Origin: Steroidobacteraceae bacterium
Lineage (GTDB): Bacteria > Pseudomonadota > Gammaproteobacteria > Steroidobacterales > Steroidobacteraceae
DNA: 64,000 nucleotides
Direction: 5' to 3'
NCBI GenBank assembly: GCA_019187495.1
Contig: JABAQN010000061.1
Location: 1-64,000, forward strand
Within the stretch, counting starts at the first letter, position 1; the number at the start of each line of letters is the position of its first letter. The translations under genes and the position numbers were made by a program. Shown one piece after another: positions 37,342 through 45,705 of the stretch. The notes under the pieces are model-generated. The model was given only the letters and a program-made list of their open reading frames with translations, was not told where the DNA came from and did no database searches.

Positions 37342-38828
37342 GACAGGTCGAGCCAGGTCGTCTTCAGCTCCGTGTACTTGTCGAACGCGTGCAGCGACTT
37401 GTCGCGGCCGATCCCCGACTGCTTGAAGCCGCCGAACGGCACCGTGATGTCGTCGGCGTCGTAGCAGTTCACGTACACCGTGCCCGCGCGCAGCGCGCGC
37501 GCCGTGCGGTGCGCGATCGTCACGTCACGGGTCCAGACGGCCGCCGCGAGGCCGTAGTCGACGTCATTGGCGATGTCGATGGCTTCCTCCACGGTATCGA
37601 ACGTGATCGTCGCGAGCACCGGGCCGAAGATCTCCTCGCGCGCCACCCGCATCGATCGCGTCACGCCGTCGAAAATCGTCGGCTCGACGAAGTAGCCGCC
37701 GCTCGACTCGCGCACGCGCCGGCCACCGAAGGCGACCCTCGCACCTTCGGCGCGGCCCGTGTCGATGTAGCCGAGCACGCGCTTCATCTGCGTCTCGTCC
37801 ACGATCGCGCCGAGCTTCGTCGCCGGATCGAGCGGATCGCCGGGCGGCATCGAACGGCCGATCGCCGCCACCTTCTCGAGCACGGCGTCGCGCGCGCCCC
37901 GCTGCACGAGCAGGCGCGAACCCGCCGAGCACATCTCGCCCTGGTTGAAGAAAATCGCATGGGCCGCGGTCGTTGCCGCACGCTCGAGGTCCGGGTAATC
38001 CGCGAGCACGATGTTCGGCGACTTGCCGCCGCACTCGAGCGAGACGCGTTTCATGTTCGATTGCGCGGCGTACTGCATCACGAGCTTGCCGGTGGCGGTC
38101 GAGCCGGTGAAGGCGATCGCGCCGACGTCCATCGACAGTGCGAGCGCCTTGCCGGCGGTGTGGCCGTAGCCCGGCACGACATTGAACACGCCCGGCGGCA
38201 GGCCCGCCTCGACCGCGAGCTGCGCGACGCGGATCGCGGTCAGCGGCGACTTCTCGGATGGCTTCAGCACGAGCGAATTGCCGGCGGCGAGCACCGGGCC
38301 GATCTTCCACGCCGCCATCACCAGCGGAAAATTCCACGGCACGATCGCGCCGACGACGCCGATCGGCTCGCGCGTCACGAGTGCGAGCGCCTCGGGGCCG
38401 GTGGGCGCCACTTCATCGTAGATCTTGTCGACGGCCTCGGCGTACCACTGGATCGCGCGTGCCGCTCCCGGGATGTCGACCTTGAGGCTGTCGGTGATCG
38501 GCTTGCCCATGTCGAGTGTTTCGAGCAGCGCGAGTTCATCGCGGTGGGCGAGGATCGCCTGCGCGAACGCCGTGAGCACTTTCTTGCGATGGGCGGGCCG
38601 GGTGCGCGACCAGGTGCCTTTCCCGAACGCCGCCTTTGCGGCCGCCACGGCGCGTTCGACATCCGGCGCATCGCCCGCCGCGACGCGCCCGAACACCTTG
38701 CCCGTCGCCGGATTCACGTTGTCGAACTGCGCGCCCGATTGCGCATCGACATAGGCGCCGTCGATGAAGGCGCGCGCTTCCGGCGTGAGGGTGGCGGCAC
38801 GTTCGTGCCAGTTGGGGGTCGTCGCCAT
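37338..38828 (-). CDS. puuC: Gamma-glutamyl-aminobutyraldehyde dehydrogenase-like ALDH
   Basis: 496 residues, standard ALDH length. Catalytic Glu in SLECGGKSPNIV, nucleophile Cys in FFNQGEMCSAGSRLLVQ, cofactor segments PWNFPLVMAAWKIGPVLAAGN and FTGSTATGKL, end SGIGRDKSLHAFDKYTELKT. The PuuC/Bet-type sequence and the location just behind the puuR gene (16 bases) make the Puu pathway the best fit: it oxidises gamma-glutamyl-gamma-aminobutyraldehyde with NAD(P)+. ATG 38828 chosen; longer frame unsupported. Confidence 0.9.
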   Translation of the reverse strand: MATTPNWHERAATLTPEARAFIDGAYVDAQSGAQFDNVNPATGKVFGRVAAGDAPDVERAVAAAKAAFGKGTWSRTRPAHRKKVLTAFAQAILAHRDELALLETLDMGKPITDSLKVDIPGAARAIQWYAEAVDKIYDEVAPTGPEALALVTREPIGVVGAIVPWNFPLVMAAWKIGPVLAAGNSLVLKPSEKSPLTAIRVAQLAVEAGLPPGVFNVVPGYGHTAGKALALSMDVGAIAFTGSTATGKLVMQYAAQSNMKRVSLECGGKSPNIVLADYPDLERAATTAAHAIFFNQGEMCSAGSRLLVQRGARDAVLEKVAAIGRSMPPGDPLDPATKLGAIVDETQMKRVLGYIDTGRAEGARVAFGGRRVRESSGGYFVEPTIFDGVTRSMRVAREEIFGPVLATITFDTVEEAIDIANDVDYGLAAAVWTRDVTIAHRTARALRAGTVYVNCYDADDITVPFGGFKQSGIGRDKSLHAFDKYTELKTTWLDLS

Positions 38829-38844
38829 GGCTACCTCGCGCGCA

Positions 38845-39393
38845 TCAGAAGGTCGGGGGCGCACTCGCACTGATGATCTCACACGGCTCGCGCCCGACGT
38901 TGCGGAAGCGATGCGGAATCGAGCTCGAGAAGTAATACGCCTCGCCCGGCCCGAGCACGCGTGCCGTGCCGCCAACGGTGAGTTCGATGCGGCCGCGCAC
39001 GACGACGCCACCCTCCTCGCCCCGGTGGGACAGGGCGTCGTCGCCGGTCGCGGCGCCGGGCGCATAGCGCTCGCGCAGGATCGTCAGCTGGCGGGCCGGG
39101 CGGCGCGCGGCGACGAGGCGCAGCGAGACCTCGTCGGTGCCGATCTCGACGAGTTCGTCGTCGCCGTAGAAGAACTGCGGCGCGACGTCGATGTTGATCG
39201 TGAAGAATTCGGCGAGCGACATCGGCACGCCATCGAGCACTTTCTTGAGCGACCCGACCGAGGGGCTCACGCGGTTCTGCTCGATCAGCGAGATGAGGCC
39301 GTTGGTCACTCCCGCGCGCCGCGCGAGCTCGCGCTGGGACAGGCCGTAGATCAGGCGCACGCTGCGCAGCCGGGTGCCGACGTCGATGCTCAT
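38845..39393 (-). CDS. puuR: PuuR-like HTH-cupin repressor
   Basis: 182 residues from ATG 39393. N-terminal XRE helix-turn-helix (LRSVRLIYGLSQRELARRAGVTNGLISLIEQNRVSPSVGSLKKVL), C-terminal cupin (HRGEEGGVVVRGRIELTVGG ... GEAYYFSSSIPHRFRN). This is the architecture and size of E. coli PuuR (185 aa), the putrescine-responsive repressor of the puu genes. Candidate operators are at 30301, 30372, 30485 and 39405. It is divergent from an omega-transaminase and leads an operon with puuC. Confidence 0.9.
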   Translation of the reverse strand: MSIDVGTRLRSVRLIYGLSQRELARRAGVTNGLISLIEQNRVSPSVGSLKKVLDGVPMSLAEFFTINIDVAPQFFYGDDELVEIGTDEVSLRLVAARRPARQLTILRERYAPGAATGDDALSHRGEEGGVVVRGRIELTVGGTARVLGPGEAYYFSSSIPHRFRNVGREPCEIISASAPPTF

Positions 39394-39404
39394 GGGGGCC
39401 GCCT

Positions 39405-39421
39405 GTTTAGGATCATGGACG
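39405..39421 (-). promoter_or_regulatory. GTTTAGGAT repeat, copy 3 (puuR promoter)
   Basis: GTTTAGGATCATGGACG on the plus strand, in the 88-base gap between puuR and the divergent omega-transaminase. The first 9 bases equal the copies at 30301 and 30485, and the G-GAC extension resembles copy 2 (GTTTAGGATTTCGGACA). Consistent with autoregulation by PuuR. At the other side of the gap TATCAT (39469-39474) sits 7 bases before the transaminase ATG, which has no Shine-Dalgarno; a leaderless transcript is possible. Confidence 0.5.
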
Positions 39422-39481
39422 AAAGTGCGCCAATCTCGGCCTTTCTCGCCACGCGTGTCAACTTTCCTTATCATTCTGTCC

Positions 39482-40792
39482 ATGAAACCCCAGAGCCAGC
39501 CGGATCTTCACGCGTGGTGGATGCCGTTCACGGCGAATCGTGCGTTCAAGCAGGCGCCGCGCCTGCTCGCGCGCGCGCGCGGCATGGAGTACTTCACCCC
39601 CGACGGCCGGCGCGTGCTCGACGGGGCGGCGGGCCTGTGGTGCGTCAACGCCGGGCACGGACGCGAAGAGATCGCGGCTGCCGTCACGCGCCAGCTCGAG
39701 GCGATGGATTACGCGCCATCCTTCCAGATGGGCCACGCGCCGGGCTTCGAGCTCGCGACCGAAGTCGCCGCGCTCCTGCCGCCCGGTCTCGAGCACGTGT
39801 TCTTCACGAACTCGGGCTCCGAAGCGGTCGATACCGCGCTCAAGATCGCCCTCGCCTACCACCGCTGTCGCGGCGATGCCGCGCGCACGCGCCTGATCGG
39901 CCGCGAGCGCGCCTATCACGGCGTCGGCTTCGGCGGCATTTCGGTGGGCGGCATGGTCGCGAACCGGCGGATGTGGGCCGCGAGCATGCTGCCGGGCGTC
40001 GATCACCTGCGGCACACGCACGACCCGGCACGCAATGCGTTTGCGCGCGGCCAGCCGGCCCACGGCGCCGAATTCGCCGACGATCTCGAGCGGCTGCTCG
40101 CGCTGCACGATGCATCGACCATCGCCGCGGTGATCGTCGAACCGATCGCGGGCTCGACGGGCGTGCTCGTGCCGCCGAAGGGCTATCTCGAGCGGCTGCG
40201 CGCGATCTGCGACGCCCACGGCATCCTGCTCATCTTCGATGAGGTGATCACCGGATTCGGCCGAACCGGATCGCCATTCGCCGCGCAGGAGTTCGGCGTC
40301 ACGCCCGACATCGTGACCATGGCGAAAGGCCTGACGAACGGCTGCATTCCGATGGGTGCCGTCGCGGTCACGCGATCGATCCACGACGCCTTCATGCAGG
40401 GCCCGCCCGGCGCCATCGAGCTCTTCCACGGCTACACGTATTCGGCGCACCCGGTCGCGTGCGCCGCGGGCCTCGCGACGCTCGACATCTACCGGCGCGA
40501 GGGCCTGCTCACGCGCGCGAAGGCGCTGTCAGGAATGTGGGAGGATGCGGTGCAGGGCCTGCGCGGCCGGCCGCATGTCATCGATACGCGCAACTACGGC
40601 CTGATTGCCGGCATCGAACTCGAGCCGATAGCCGGCAAGCCCGGCGCACGCGCGTTCGAGGTCTATCTGAAGTGCTTCGAGCGCGGGCTCCTGATCCGCA
40701 CGACCGGCGACACGATCGCGCTCTCGCCGCCGCTGATCATCGAGCCGGCGCACATCGAAGAGATCTTCGACACGCTCGCCCGCGCGCTCTGA
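39482..40792 (+). CDS. Omega-amino acid:pyruvate aminotransferase (beta-alanine/GABA type)
   Basis: 436 residues. Class III transaminase: WWMPFTANRAFKQAPRLL is the N-terminus of beta-alanine:pyruvate aminotransferases, then GAAGLWCVNAGHGREEIA, TNSGSEAVDTALKIA, DEVITGFGRTGSPFAAQEF, PLP lysine in TMAKGLTNGCIPMGA and ELFHGYTYSAHPVACAA. In this setting it may remove the amino group of GABA or beta-alanine, both end products of polyamine breakdown (inference). Divergent from puuR; followed by a long palindromic repeat. Confidence 0.9.
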   Translation: MKPQSQPDLHAWWMPFTANRAFKQAPRLLARARGMEYFTPDGRRVLDGAAGLWCVNAGHGREEIAAAVTRQLEAMDYAPSFQMGHAPGFELATEVAALLPPGLEHVFFTNSGSEAVDTALKIALAYHRCRGDAARTRLIGRERAYHGVGFGGISVGGMVANRRMWAASMLPGVDHLRHTHDPARNAFARGQPAHGAEFADDLERLLALHDASTIAAVIVEPIAGSTGVLVPPKGYLERLRAICDAHGILLIFDEVITGFGRTGSPFAAQEFGVTPDIVTMAKGLTNGCIPMGAVAVTRSIHDAFMQGPPGAIELFHGYTYSAHPVACAAGLATLDIYRREGLLTRAKALSGMWEDAVQGLRGRPHVIDTRNYGLIAGIELEPIAGKPGARAFEVYLKCFERGLLIRTTGDTIALSPPLIIEPAHIEEIFDTLARAL

Positions 40793-40795
40793 GAA

Positions 40796-40860
40796 TGGTG
40801 CCGGGCTTCCGGTTGTTCGGTTATTGAAGCAATAATCGAACAACCGGAAGCCCGGCACCA
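40796..40860. repeat. Long palindromic repeat, copy A (REP/MITE-like, possible terminator)
   Basis: A 30-base arm (40796-40825, starts TGGTGCCGGGCTTCCGG) pairs with 40831-40860 around a 5-base loop, with one mismatch. It begins 4 bases after the stop of the transaminase and ends 13 bases before the convergent porin gene. A related element is at 53378-53450. The hairpin would be very stable and could end transcription from both sides, though no T-tract follows. Confidence 0.85.
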
Positions 40861-40872
40861 ATGCTCAGCCCC

Positions 40873-41592
40873 TCACTCGCCCCAGGGCAGCGTCGTCGCC
40901 ACCGAGAAAACGACCCGGGCCTCGTTGTTGAAGACGTCGTCGGTGACCTTGTCGGCGCCGCTGTTGTCCGTGCCGGTGAGCTTCAGCGCGAGGCTGAACT
41001 GCCCGACATCGACACCGATCGTCGCGCCGTAGTCGAGGTACTCGAAGCCGTCGAACGCGTCTCCCCAATTGTATCCGGCGTGCAGCGTCAGCGAGAAATT
41101 CTGCGGCAGTGCGAACGTGTAGTTGGCCTCGGTATAGAGCGCCGTATCGTTCGAGCCGCCGTAGTCGATCGCGAGCCACTGCTTGAAGCCGAAGCCCTTC
41201 CAGTCGACTCCGGCCGAAAGCTCCGGGTACGAGGAAATCTTCGACTTGGTCGCCGTGTTGTCCGAACCCGGGTAGGTGTACCAGACAAGGCCGGCATTCC
41301 AGCCGAGATCATCATTGATCGAGGCCTCGTAACCGGCATACAGGTCGACCTCGAGCGTGCCGTCGATGTCGTCGCCGTAATCGATGTTGCTCGCCCAGGC
41401 GCCGACGGAAAATCCCGTCTCGCCGAACGCATAATCGAGACTCGCCTGCAACGCGGGGTTCTTTGCACTCAGCGAAACGCCGCGAAAGTCATAGTCGCTG
41501 ACAGCGGTAACCGTCGAACTGAACTGCGCCTGTGCCGCGCCCGCAACAGCCAGCAGCGCGAAGAACAGCGTTGTCCTTGTGAGCCGATTCAT
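40873..41592 (-). CDS. TorF-family putative porin
   Basis: 239 residues from ATG 41592 with GGAGG upstream. Signal peptide MNRLTRTTLFFALLAVAGAAQAQ; mature start FSSTVTAVSDYDFRGVSLSAKNPALQASLDYAF is the signature of the proteobacterial Gcw_chp/TorF family of outer-membrane barrels. Many aromatic, Asp/Gly-rich strands follow, ending in a barrel strand. Uptake of a small solute is probable. Its own promoter seems to lie at 41679-41684. Confidence 0.85.
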   Translation of the reverse strand: MNRLTRTTLFFALLAVAGAAQAQFSSTVTAVSDYDFRGVSLSAKNPALQASLDYAFGETGFSVGAWASNIDYGDDIDGTLEVDLYAGYEASINDDLGWNAGLVWYTYPGSDNTATKSKISSYPELSAGVDWKGFGFKQWLAIDYGGSNDTALYTEANYTFALPQNFSLTLHAGYNWGDAFDGFEYLDYGATIGVDVGQFSLALKLTGTDNSGADKVTDDVFNNEARVVFSVATTLPWGE

Positions 41593-41678
41593 GAAGCCTC
41601 CCATGATTGAATACGCCCCACCTGCAGTAGCAATCCCTGTGCCAGCCCCGGTGGGGCACGAAGCCCGCCTGGCGCGCG

Positions 41679-41684
41679 ATTATA
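41679..41684 (-). promoter_or_regulatory. Consensus -10 box for the porin gene
   Basis: On the minus strand the hexamer is TATAAT exactly, in the context GTGCGTATAATCGCG, a sharp AT island about 87 bases before the porin ATG. No good -35 was found. The 100-base gap (41593-41692) also holds a GC-rich inverted segment (CCCGGTGGGG) in the would-be leader. Confidence 0.5.
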
Positions 41685-41692
41685 CGCACCGA

Positions 41693-42049
41693 TCAGGTGC
41701 GGGGCATGAAAATCGCGTAGATCTTGGTGCAATCCTCGATCACGGACCACGTACCCGAATAGCCCGCAGGCACCACGAATGCATCGCCCGCAGCGAAGGC
41801 AGTACGCACGCCGGCGTCACTCACGAGTTCGACGCGGCCCGCGGTGAGCACACATAGCTCGCACTCCGTGTAGCGGACGCGCCACACCCCGCGCGTGCTC
41901 GACCAATGGCCGACGAAGAACTGCTCGCCCGCATCCGCGAAGGCATTCCATGCGTGCTGCACCGGCCGCCCGGCGATCAGGCGGTCTGCCGCCGGACTCG
42001 AGCGCTCGCCTTCGCCGGCGATGGTCACGGGAATGATTTCGGCGGCCAT
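41693..42049 (-). CDS. Small cupin-domain protein
   Basis: 118 residues, one cupin domain: WRVRYTECELCVLTAGRVELVSDAG...FAAGDAFVVPAGYSGTWSVIEDCTKIYAIF. It resembles the DUF861/ureidoglycine-type cupins. Glu and Cys occur where metal-binding His residues are often found, so metal binding is uncertain. The ATG directly abuts the TAG of the methyltransferase gene upstream, so the two are coupled. May modify or sense the methyltransferase product (inference). Confidence 0.75.
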   Translation of the reverse strand: MAAEIIPVTIAGEGERSSPAADRLIAGRPVQHAWNAFADAGEQFFVGHWSSTRGVWRVRYTECELCVLTAGRVELVSDAGVRTAFAAGDAFVVPAGYSGTWSVIEDCTKIYAIFMPRT

Positions 42050-43414
42050 CTAGAGATTGGTACGCCGCATGGCGTCCTCCTGCATGCGCAGCATGAACGC
42101 GCGCACTGCCGGCAGCGCATCGGCGGGTTGCATGAGGCGCTGCTCGACCATCACCTGCGCGATATCCCCGAGCGTGCGCTTGCCGTCGACCAGCGACATC
42201 ACGAACGCGTGAATCCGGGTTGCCCGCGCATGCGATTGGAGTTCGGCGAGCAGTGGAACCGGCTGGGCCGGATCGACGCACCACGCCGGCAGGCCGCGCG
42301 ACGCCGGGCGCCGGGCATCGGCGAGCTTCCTTGCAGACCACGCGACGATCGATTCGAGGCGCGCGTGGCGACTCGCCGGCGACTGCATGTAGGGCACGCC
42401 GGATTCGCGCACGCCAGGCGCCGCGAAGCCCGCTCCCTGCACGATCTCGAGTACCTCGTCGAGGCCGAACTGCTGCGCGCGCCGCGTATTCATGAAGCCG
42501 AACGCCACCGAGCCCACATTGAGCCATCTCCCCCCGTTCGCGACCAGCGCGTTGATGTGGGCCGCCAGATGCGGCAGGGGTTCTTCCACGATGTCGAGGA
42601 ACCACGGCGTGACGACCACGTCGAATGCACCCGGCCGGAACGGTGCGCGCATCGCATCGGCGGCGACGATCCGCAGCCGATCGTCGGCCGGCGCAGGTGC
42701 GCACAGGCTCCGCAGGATGGCGTGATCCGCCGGCCCGCGCGGCGCCAGCGGAAATTCATACAACTCGAGTGTTCGTCCGGCATACATCTCCCGGGCGACC
42801 GACAGCAGCATGGGGTTCAGGTCCATCGCCACGGTGAGCGCCGGTGCGTGTCGCCGGTGCAGGTCGTAGGCGAGGCGCCCGGCACCCGCGCCAATCACCA
42901 GCACGCGCGCACCGGCCATCGGCCCGCCGGCCGCCGCATCCAGCAGGTCGAGCGTGGCGTGGTTCTCGACCTCGCCCCAGTTCCAGTCCCGGTGGATGTT
43001 GACGTAATACGTGGTGAGCGCCTGTGAAACGGGCAGTCGGGTACGCAGCGCCCGCAGCGCATCGCGGTCGGCGCCACCGGCATGGATATCGAGCGGCGCG
43101 AGCAATCCGGCCAGGCGTCGGCCGTGGTCTTCCAGCGCACCCGCGACATGTTCCAGACGCTCGCGGGTTCGCGGCAGCAGGTCCGGCGCGGCCAGTGCAG
43201 CCCGTGTGGCCGACGCATCTTCCCGCAATTCACCGAGCAGCAGCGTGAGGCGTGCACGCCACTCGCCGGCGGCATCCTGCGGATCCTGGAAGAGCCAGGG
43301 GATCTCGCCAATGACCGGATAGCCCGAACTGCAGCGGGTGCAGATGTATCCTGCGCGATCCTGGCGCAGGGCGCCGCGCTCGCAGCGCGGGCAATTCAGC
43401 ACATCGAACAGCAT
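42050..43414 (-). CDS. Carnosine N-methyltransferase-like enzyme with zinc finger and C-terminal PqqD-like tail
   Basis: 454 residues. A Trm112-like zinc knuckle comes first (CPRC at 8-11, CTRC at 25-28), then a helical region, then an S-adenosylmethionine methyltransferase: YYVNIHRDWNWGEVEN, VLVIGAGAGRLAYDL, DLNPMLLSVAREMY, and FDVVVTPWFLDIVEE...NGGRWLNVGSVAFGF. The RDW motif and the last segment recall the N2227/CARNMT family (carnosine N-methyltransferases). The tail (SLVDGKRTLGDIAQVMVEQ) looks like a PqqD/RiPP-recognition winged helix. Substrate not known; a His- or amine-containing compound is a guess. Confidence 0.7.
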   Translation of the reverse strand: MLFDVLNCPRCERGALRQDRAGYICTRCSSGYPVIGEIPWLFQDPQDAAGEWRARLTLLLGELREDASATRAALAAPDLLPRTRERLEHVAGALEDHGRRLAGLLAPLDIHAGGADRDALRALRTRLPVSQALTTYYVNIHRDWNWGEVENHATLDLLDAAAGGPMAGARVLVIGAGAGRLAYDLHRRHAPALTVAMDLNPMLLSVAREMYAGRTLELYEFPLAPRGPADHAILRSLCAPAPADDRLRIVAADAMRAPFRPGAFDVVVTPWFLDIVEEPLPHLAAHINALVANGGRWLNVGSVAFGFMNTRRAQQFGLDEVLEIVQGAGFAAPGVRESGVPYMQSPASRHARLESIVAWSARKLADARRPASRGLPAWCVDPAQPVPLLAELQSHARATRIHAFVMSLVDGKRTLGDIAQVMVEQRLMQPADALPAVRAFMLRMQEDAMRRTNL

Positions 43415-43446
43415 ACAACTTGGCTCCAGGCTGATATTATCCGCCG
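43415..43446. promoter_or_regulatory. 32-base divergent promoter between methyltransferase and GntR genes
   Basis: On the minus strand GGATAATATC gives a -10-like GATAAT (plus-strand 43437-43442) roughly 25 bases before the methyltransferase ATG, with GGAG as ribosome site. The gap is so short that binding of the divergently encoded GntR protein would affect this promoter. Confidence 0.35.
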
Positions 43447-44235
43447 ATGGCAAGAAAACGCGGACGACCGAAGGCCAACGGCCTCGCCCTGCACCACCGG
43501 CTCTATATGATGCTGCAACAGCAGCTGGCCGATGGCACGATTCCGCCGGGTGCGGCCCTGCCGAGCGAGCCGGATCTCGCACACAAGACCCGCCTGTCGC
43601 GCACCACCGTGCGCCGCGCCCTGGCGCGCCTCGCCTCGGAAGGCCTGATCGAGCGCCGGCACGGCAGCGGCACCTACGCGACCATGCAGGGCGCGCGCCG
43701 CGCGAAAGCGGCCGCCGCGTTCGACTGCGCCGCGCTGATCGGCGATCTGCGCCAGATGGCGCGGACCACCACCGCGCGCCTGCTGCAGTACGCGGTGATC
43801 GCCACGCCGCCGCGGATCCTCGCCGCGAGCCCGGAACTCGGCCCGCGCGTGCTCTACATCCAGCGCACGCGTGTCTATCGCGGCAAGCCCTTCGTCGTGA
43901 TCAGCCATTACATCCCGGAACGCCAGGCGAAGCACTTCACCAAGTCGCAGCTGCGAAGGGAACCCACGATCTTCGTGTTCGAGAAGGCGGGCATGGTGCC
44001 GACGATCGGCAACCAGCAGGTCACCGCGATCGCGGCAGACCATGTGTTCTCGCGCGAACTCGCGGTCAACATCGGCGCGCCGCTGCTCGCGATCCGCCGC
44101 ACCGTGCGCGACGCGCGCGGCATGCTGCTCGAGTACCACGAGGCATTCTACGACCCGGAAGTCTATTCGCTGCAGATGGAAGTGCATCGCGAGCGCGTCG
44201 GCAAGAGCGGCATGCGCTGGCGCCCGGTCGGCTGA
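43447..44235 (+). CDS. GntR/HutC-family transcriptional regulator
   Basis: 262 residues. N-terminal GntR winged helix (LYMMLQQQLADGTIPPGAALPSEPDLAHKTRLSRTTVRRALARLASEGLIERRHGSGTYA) and a C-terminal UTRA ligand domain (VLYIQRTRVYRGKPFVVISHYIPE ... LLEYHEAFYDPEVYSLQMEV). HutC-type regulators respond to small metabolites such as urocanate or sugars. Short divergent gap to the methyltransferase gene and same-strand decarboxylase 69 bases downstream mark the likely targets. Confidence 0.87.
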   Translation: MARKRGRPKANGLALHHRLYMMLQQQLADGTIPPGAALPSEPDLAHKTRLSRTTVRRALARLASEGLIERRHGSGTYATMQGARRAKAAAAFDCAALIGDLRQMARTTTARLLQYAVIATPPRILAASPELGPRVLYIQRTRVYRGKPFVVISHYIPERQAKHFTKSQLRREPTIFVFEKAGMVPTIGNQQVTAIAADHVFSRELAVNIGAPLLAIRRTVRDARGMLLEYHEAFYDPEVYSLQMEVHRERVGKSGMRWRPVG

Positions 44236-44304
44236 GCGCGCTCCCCGCGCCGACGGCGGCGGCGCCCGCGGAAGCCTTCGTCGACGCCGTCGATGGGAAA
44301 TCCG

Positions 44305-45705
44305 ATGACCGAGAATGCCCGTCGCCCGGGCCAGGCGACCTGTACCGCACTCCTCGCGGATGCTGCGTGCCGTGCGACGCGATATCTCGATGATCTGCCG
44401 CAACGCGCTGTCGCACCTCAACCATCCGCCATCGCGCGCCTCGCTGAGCTCGACCAGCCGATGCCGACCAGGCCTGCCGATCCCGCGCAGGTGCTCGCGC
44501 AACTCGACGACATCGTCGGTCCCGCGACCATGGCCATGGCGGGACCGCGCTTCTTCGGGTTCGTGATCGGCGGCTCGCTGCCGGTGACCGTCGCATCGAA
44601 CTGGCTCGCGACGGCGTGGGACCAGAACGCCGGGCTCGCCGCCGCGACACCGGGTGTGTCGCGCCTCGAGGAAATCGCCCTGCGCTGGCTGAAGGAAATC
44701 TTCGGCCTGCCCGCCACGACGCAGGGCGCTTTCGTCACCGGCGCCACCATGGCGAATTTCACGGCGCTCGCGGCCGCACGCCACGGCGTACTTGCACAGG
44801 CTGGCTGGTCGGTCGAGGCCGACGGACTTTTTGGCGCACCACCCATCACCGTGATCGTCGGCGAAGAAGTCCACCCGACACTCCTCAAGTCACTCGGGCT
44901 GCTCGGTCTCGGGCGCCGGCGGATAACGCGCGTCCCGGTCGACACGCACGGCCGCATGCGTGCCGATCGACTGCCGCGCATCGCGGGCCCGACGATCCTT
45001 TGCGCGCAGGCGGGCAACGTCAACACGGGCGCATTCGATCCGCTGCGGGAACTCTGTGCCGCTGCGCAGGAAGCCGGCGCATGGTGCCACGTCGACGGTG
45101 CCTTCGGACTCTGGGCGCGCGCCTCGAAGCCGCTCGCGGCGCTCGCGGAGGGCATCGAGCTCGCGGACTCCTGGGCGACCGATGCGCACAAATGGCTCAA
45201 TGTGCCCTATGACAGCGGCCTCGCGTTCGTGCGCGAGCCGGGCATCCTGCCGGCGTCGATGGCGATCAGTGCGGAATACCTGCCGCAGGGCGACGGTGCA
45301 CGCAACCCGTCCGATTTCACGCCGGAACTGTCGCGGCGCGCGCGGGGCGTCGATGTCTGGGCGGCGCTCGCCTCGCTCGGGCGCGAGGGGCTCGCCGAAA
45401 TGTTCGAGCGCAACTGCCGCGGGGCGAAGCGCTTCGCCGCGGGGCTCGCGGCGGCCGGTTACGAGATCCTGAACGACGTCGTCCTGAACCAGGTGCTCGT
45501 GTCGTTCGGAGACGCGGCGCTCACGGAACGCATCGTGCAGGCAATACAGGTTGACGGCACCTGCTGGTGCGGCCGCACGGTCTGGCAGGGCCACACCGCG
45601 ATGCGCATCAGCGTATGTTCGTGGGCCACCACCGACGAGGACGTCGAGGCGAGCCTCACCGCGATCCTGCGTGTCGCCGCGACGGCGCGGGGACGCCGGG
45701 CGTGA
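44305..45705 (+). CDS. Group II pyridoxal-dependent decarboxylase
   Basis: 466 residues from ATG 44305 (GGGAAA upstream; alternative ATG 44293 adds 4 residues). Family features: FFGFVIGGSLPVTVASNWLATAWDQN, GVSRLEEIALRWLKEIFGLP, FVTGATMANFTALAAAR, WCHVDGAFGLWA and the PLP lysine in WATDAHKWLNVPYDSG. Relatives decarboxylate aromatic amino acids, histidine, glutamate or diaminobutyrate; the exact substrate is not clear. Its 3' end overlaps the convergent MFS gene by 50 bases. Confidence 0.87.
   Translation: MTENARRPGQATCTALLADAACRATRYLDDLPQRAVAPQPSAIARLAELDQPMPTRPADPAQVLAQLDDIVGPATMAMAGPRFFGFVIGGSLPVTVASNWLATAWDQNAGLAAATPGVSRLEEIALRWLKEIFGLPATTQGAFVTGATMANFTALAAARHGVLAQAGWSVEADGLFGAPPITVIVGEEVHPTLLKSLGLLGLGRRRITRVPVDTHGRMRADRLPRIAGPTILCAQAGNVNTGAFDPLRELCAAAQEAGAWCHVDGAFGLWARASKPLAALAEGIELADSWATDAHKWLNVPYDSGLAFVREPGILPASMAISAEYLPQGDGARNPSDFTPELSRRARGVDVWAALASLGREGLAEMFERNCRGAKRFAAGLAAAGYEILNDVVLNQVLVSFGDAALTERIVQAIQVDGTCWCGRTVWQGHTAMRISVCSWATTDEDVEASLTAILRVAATARGRRA

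Noticed and set aside
41593-41692. Riboswitch in the porin leader
   Set aside because: Only a -10 box and a short GC-rich inverted segment are visible; no known riboswitch core.
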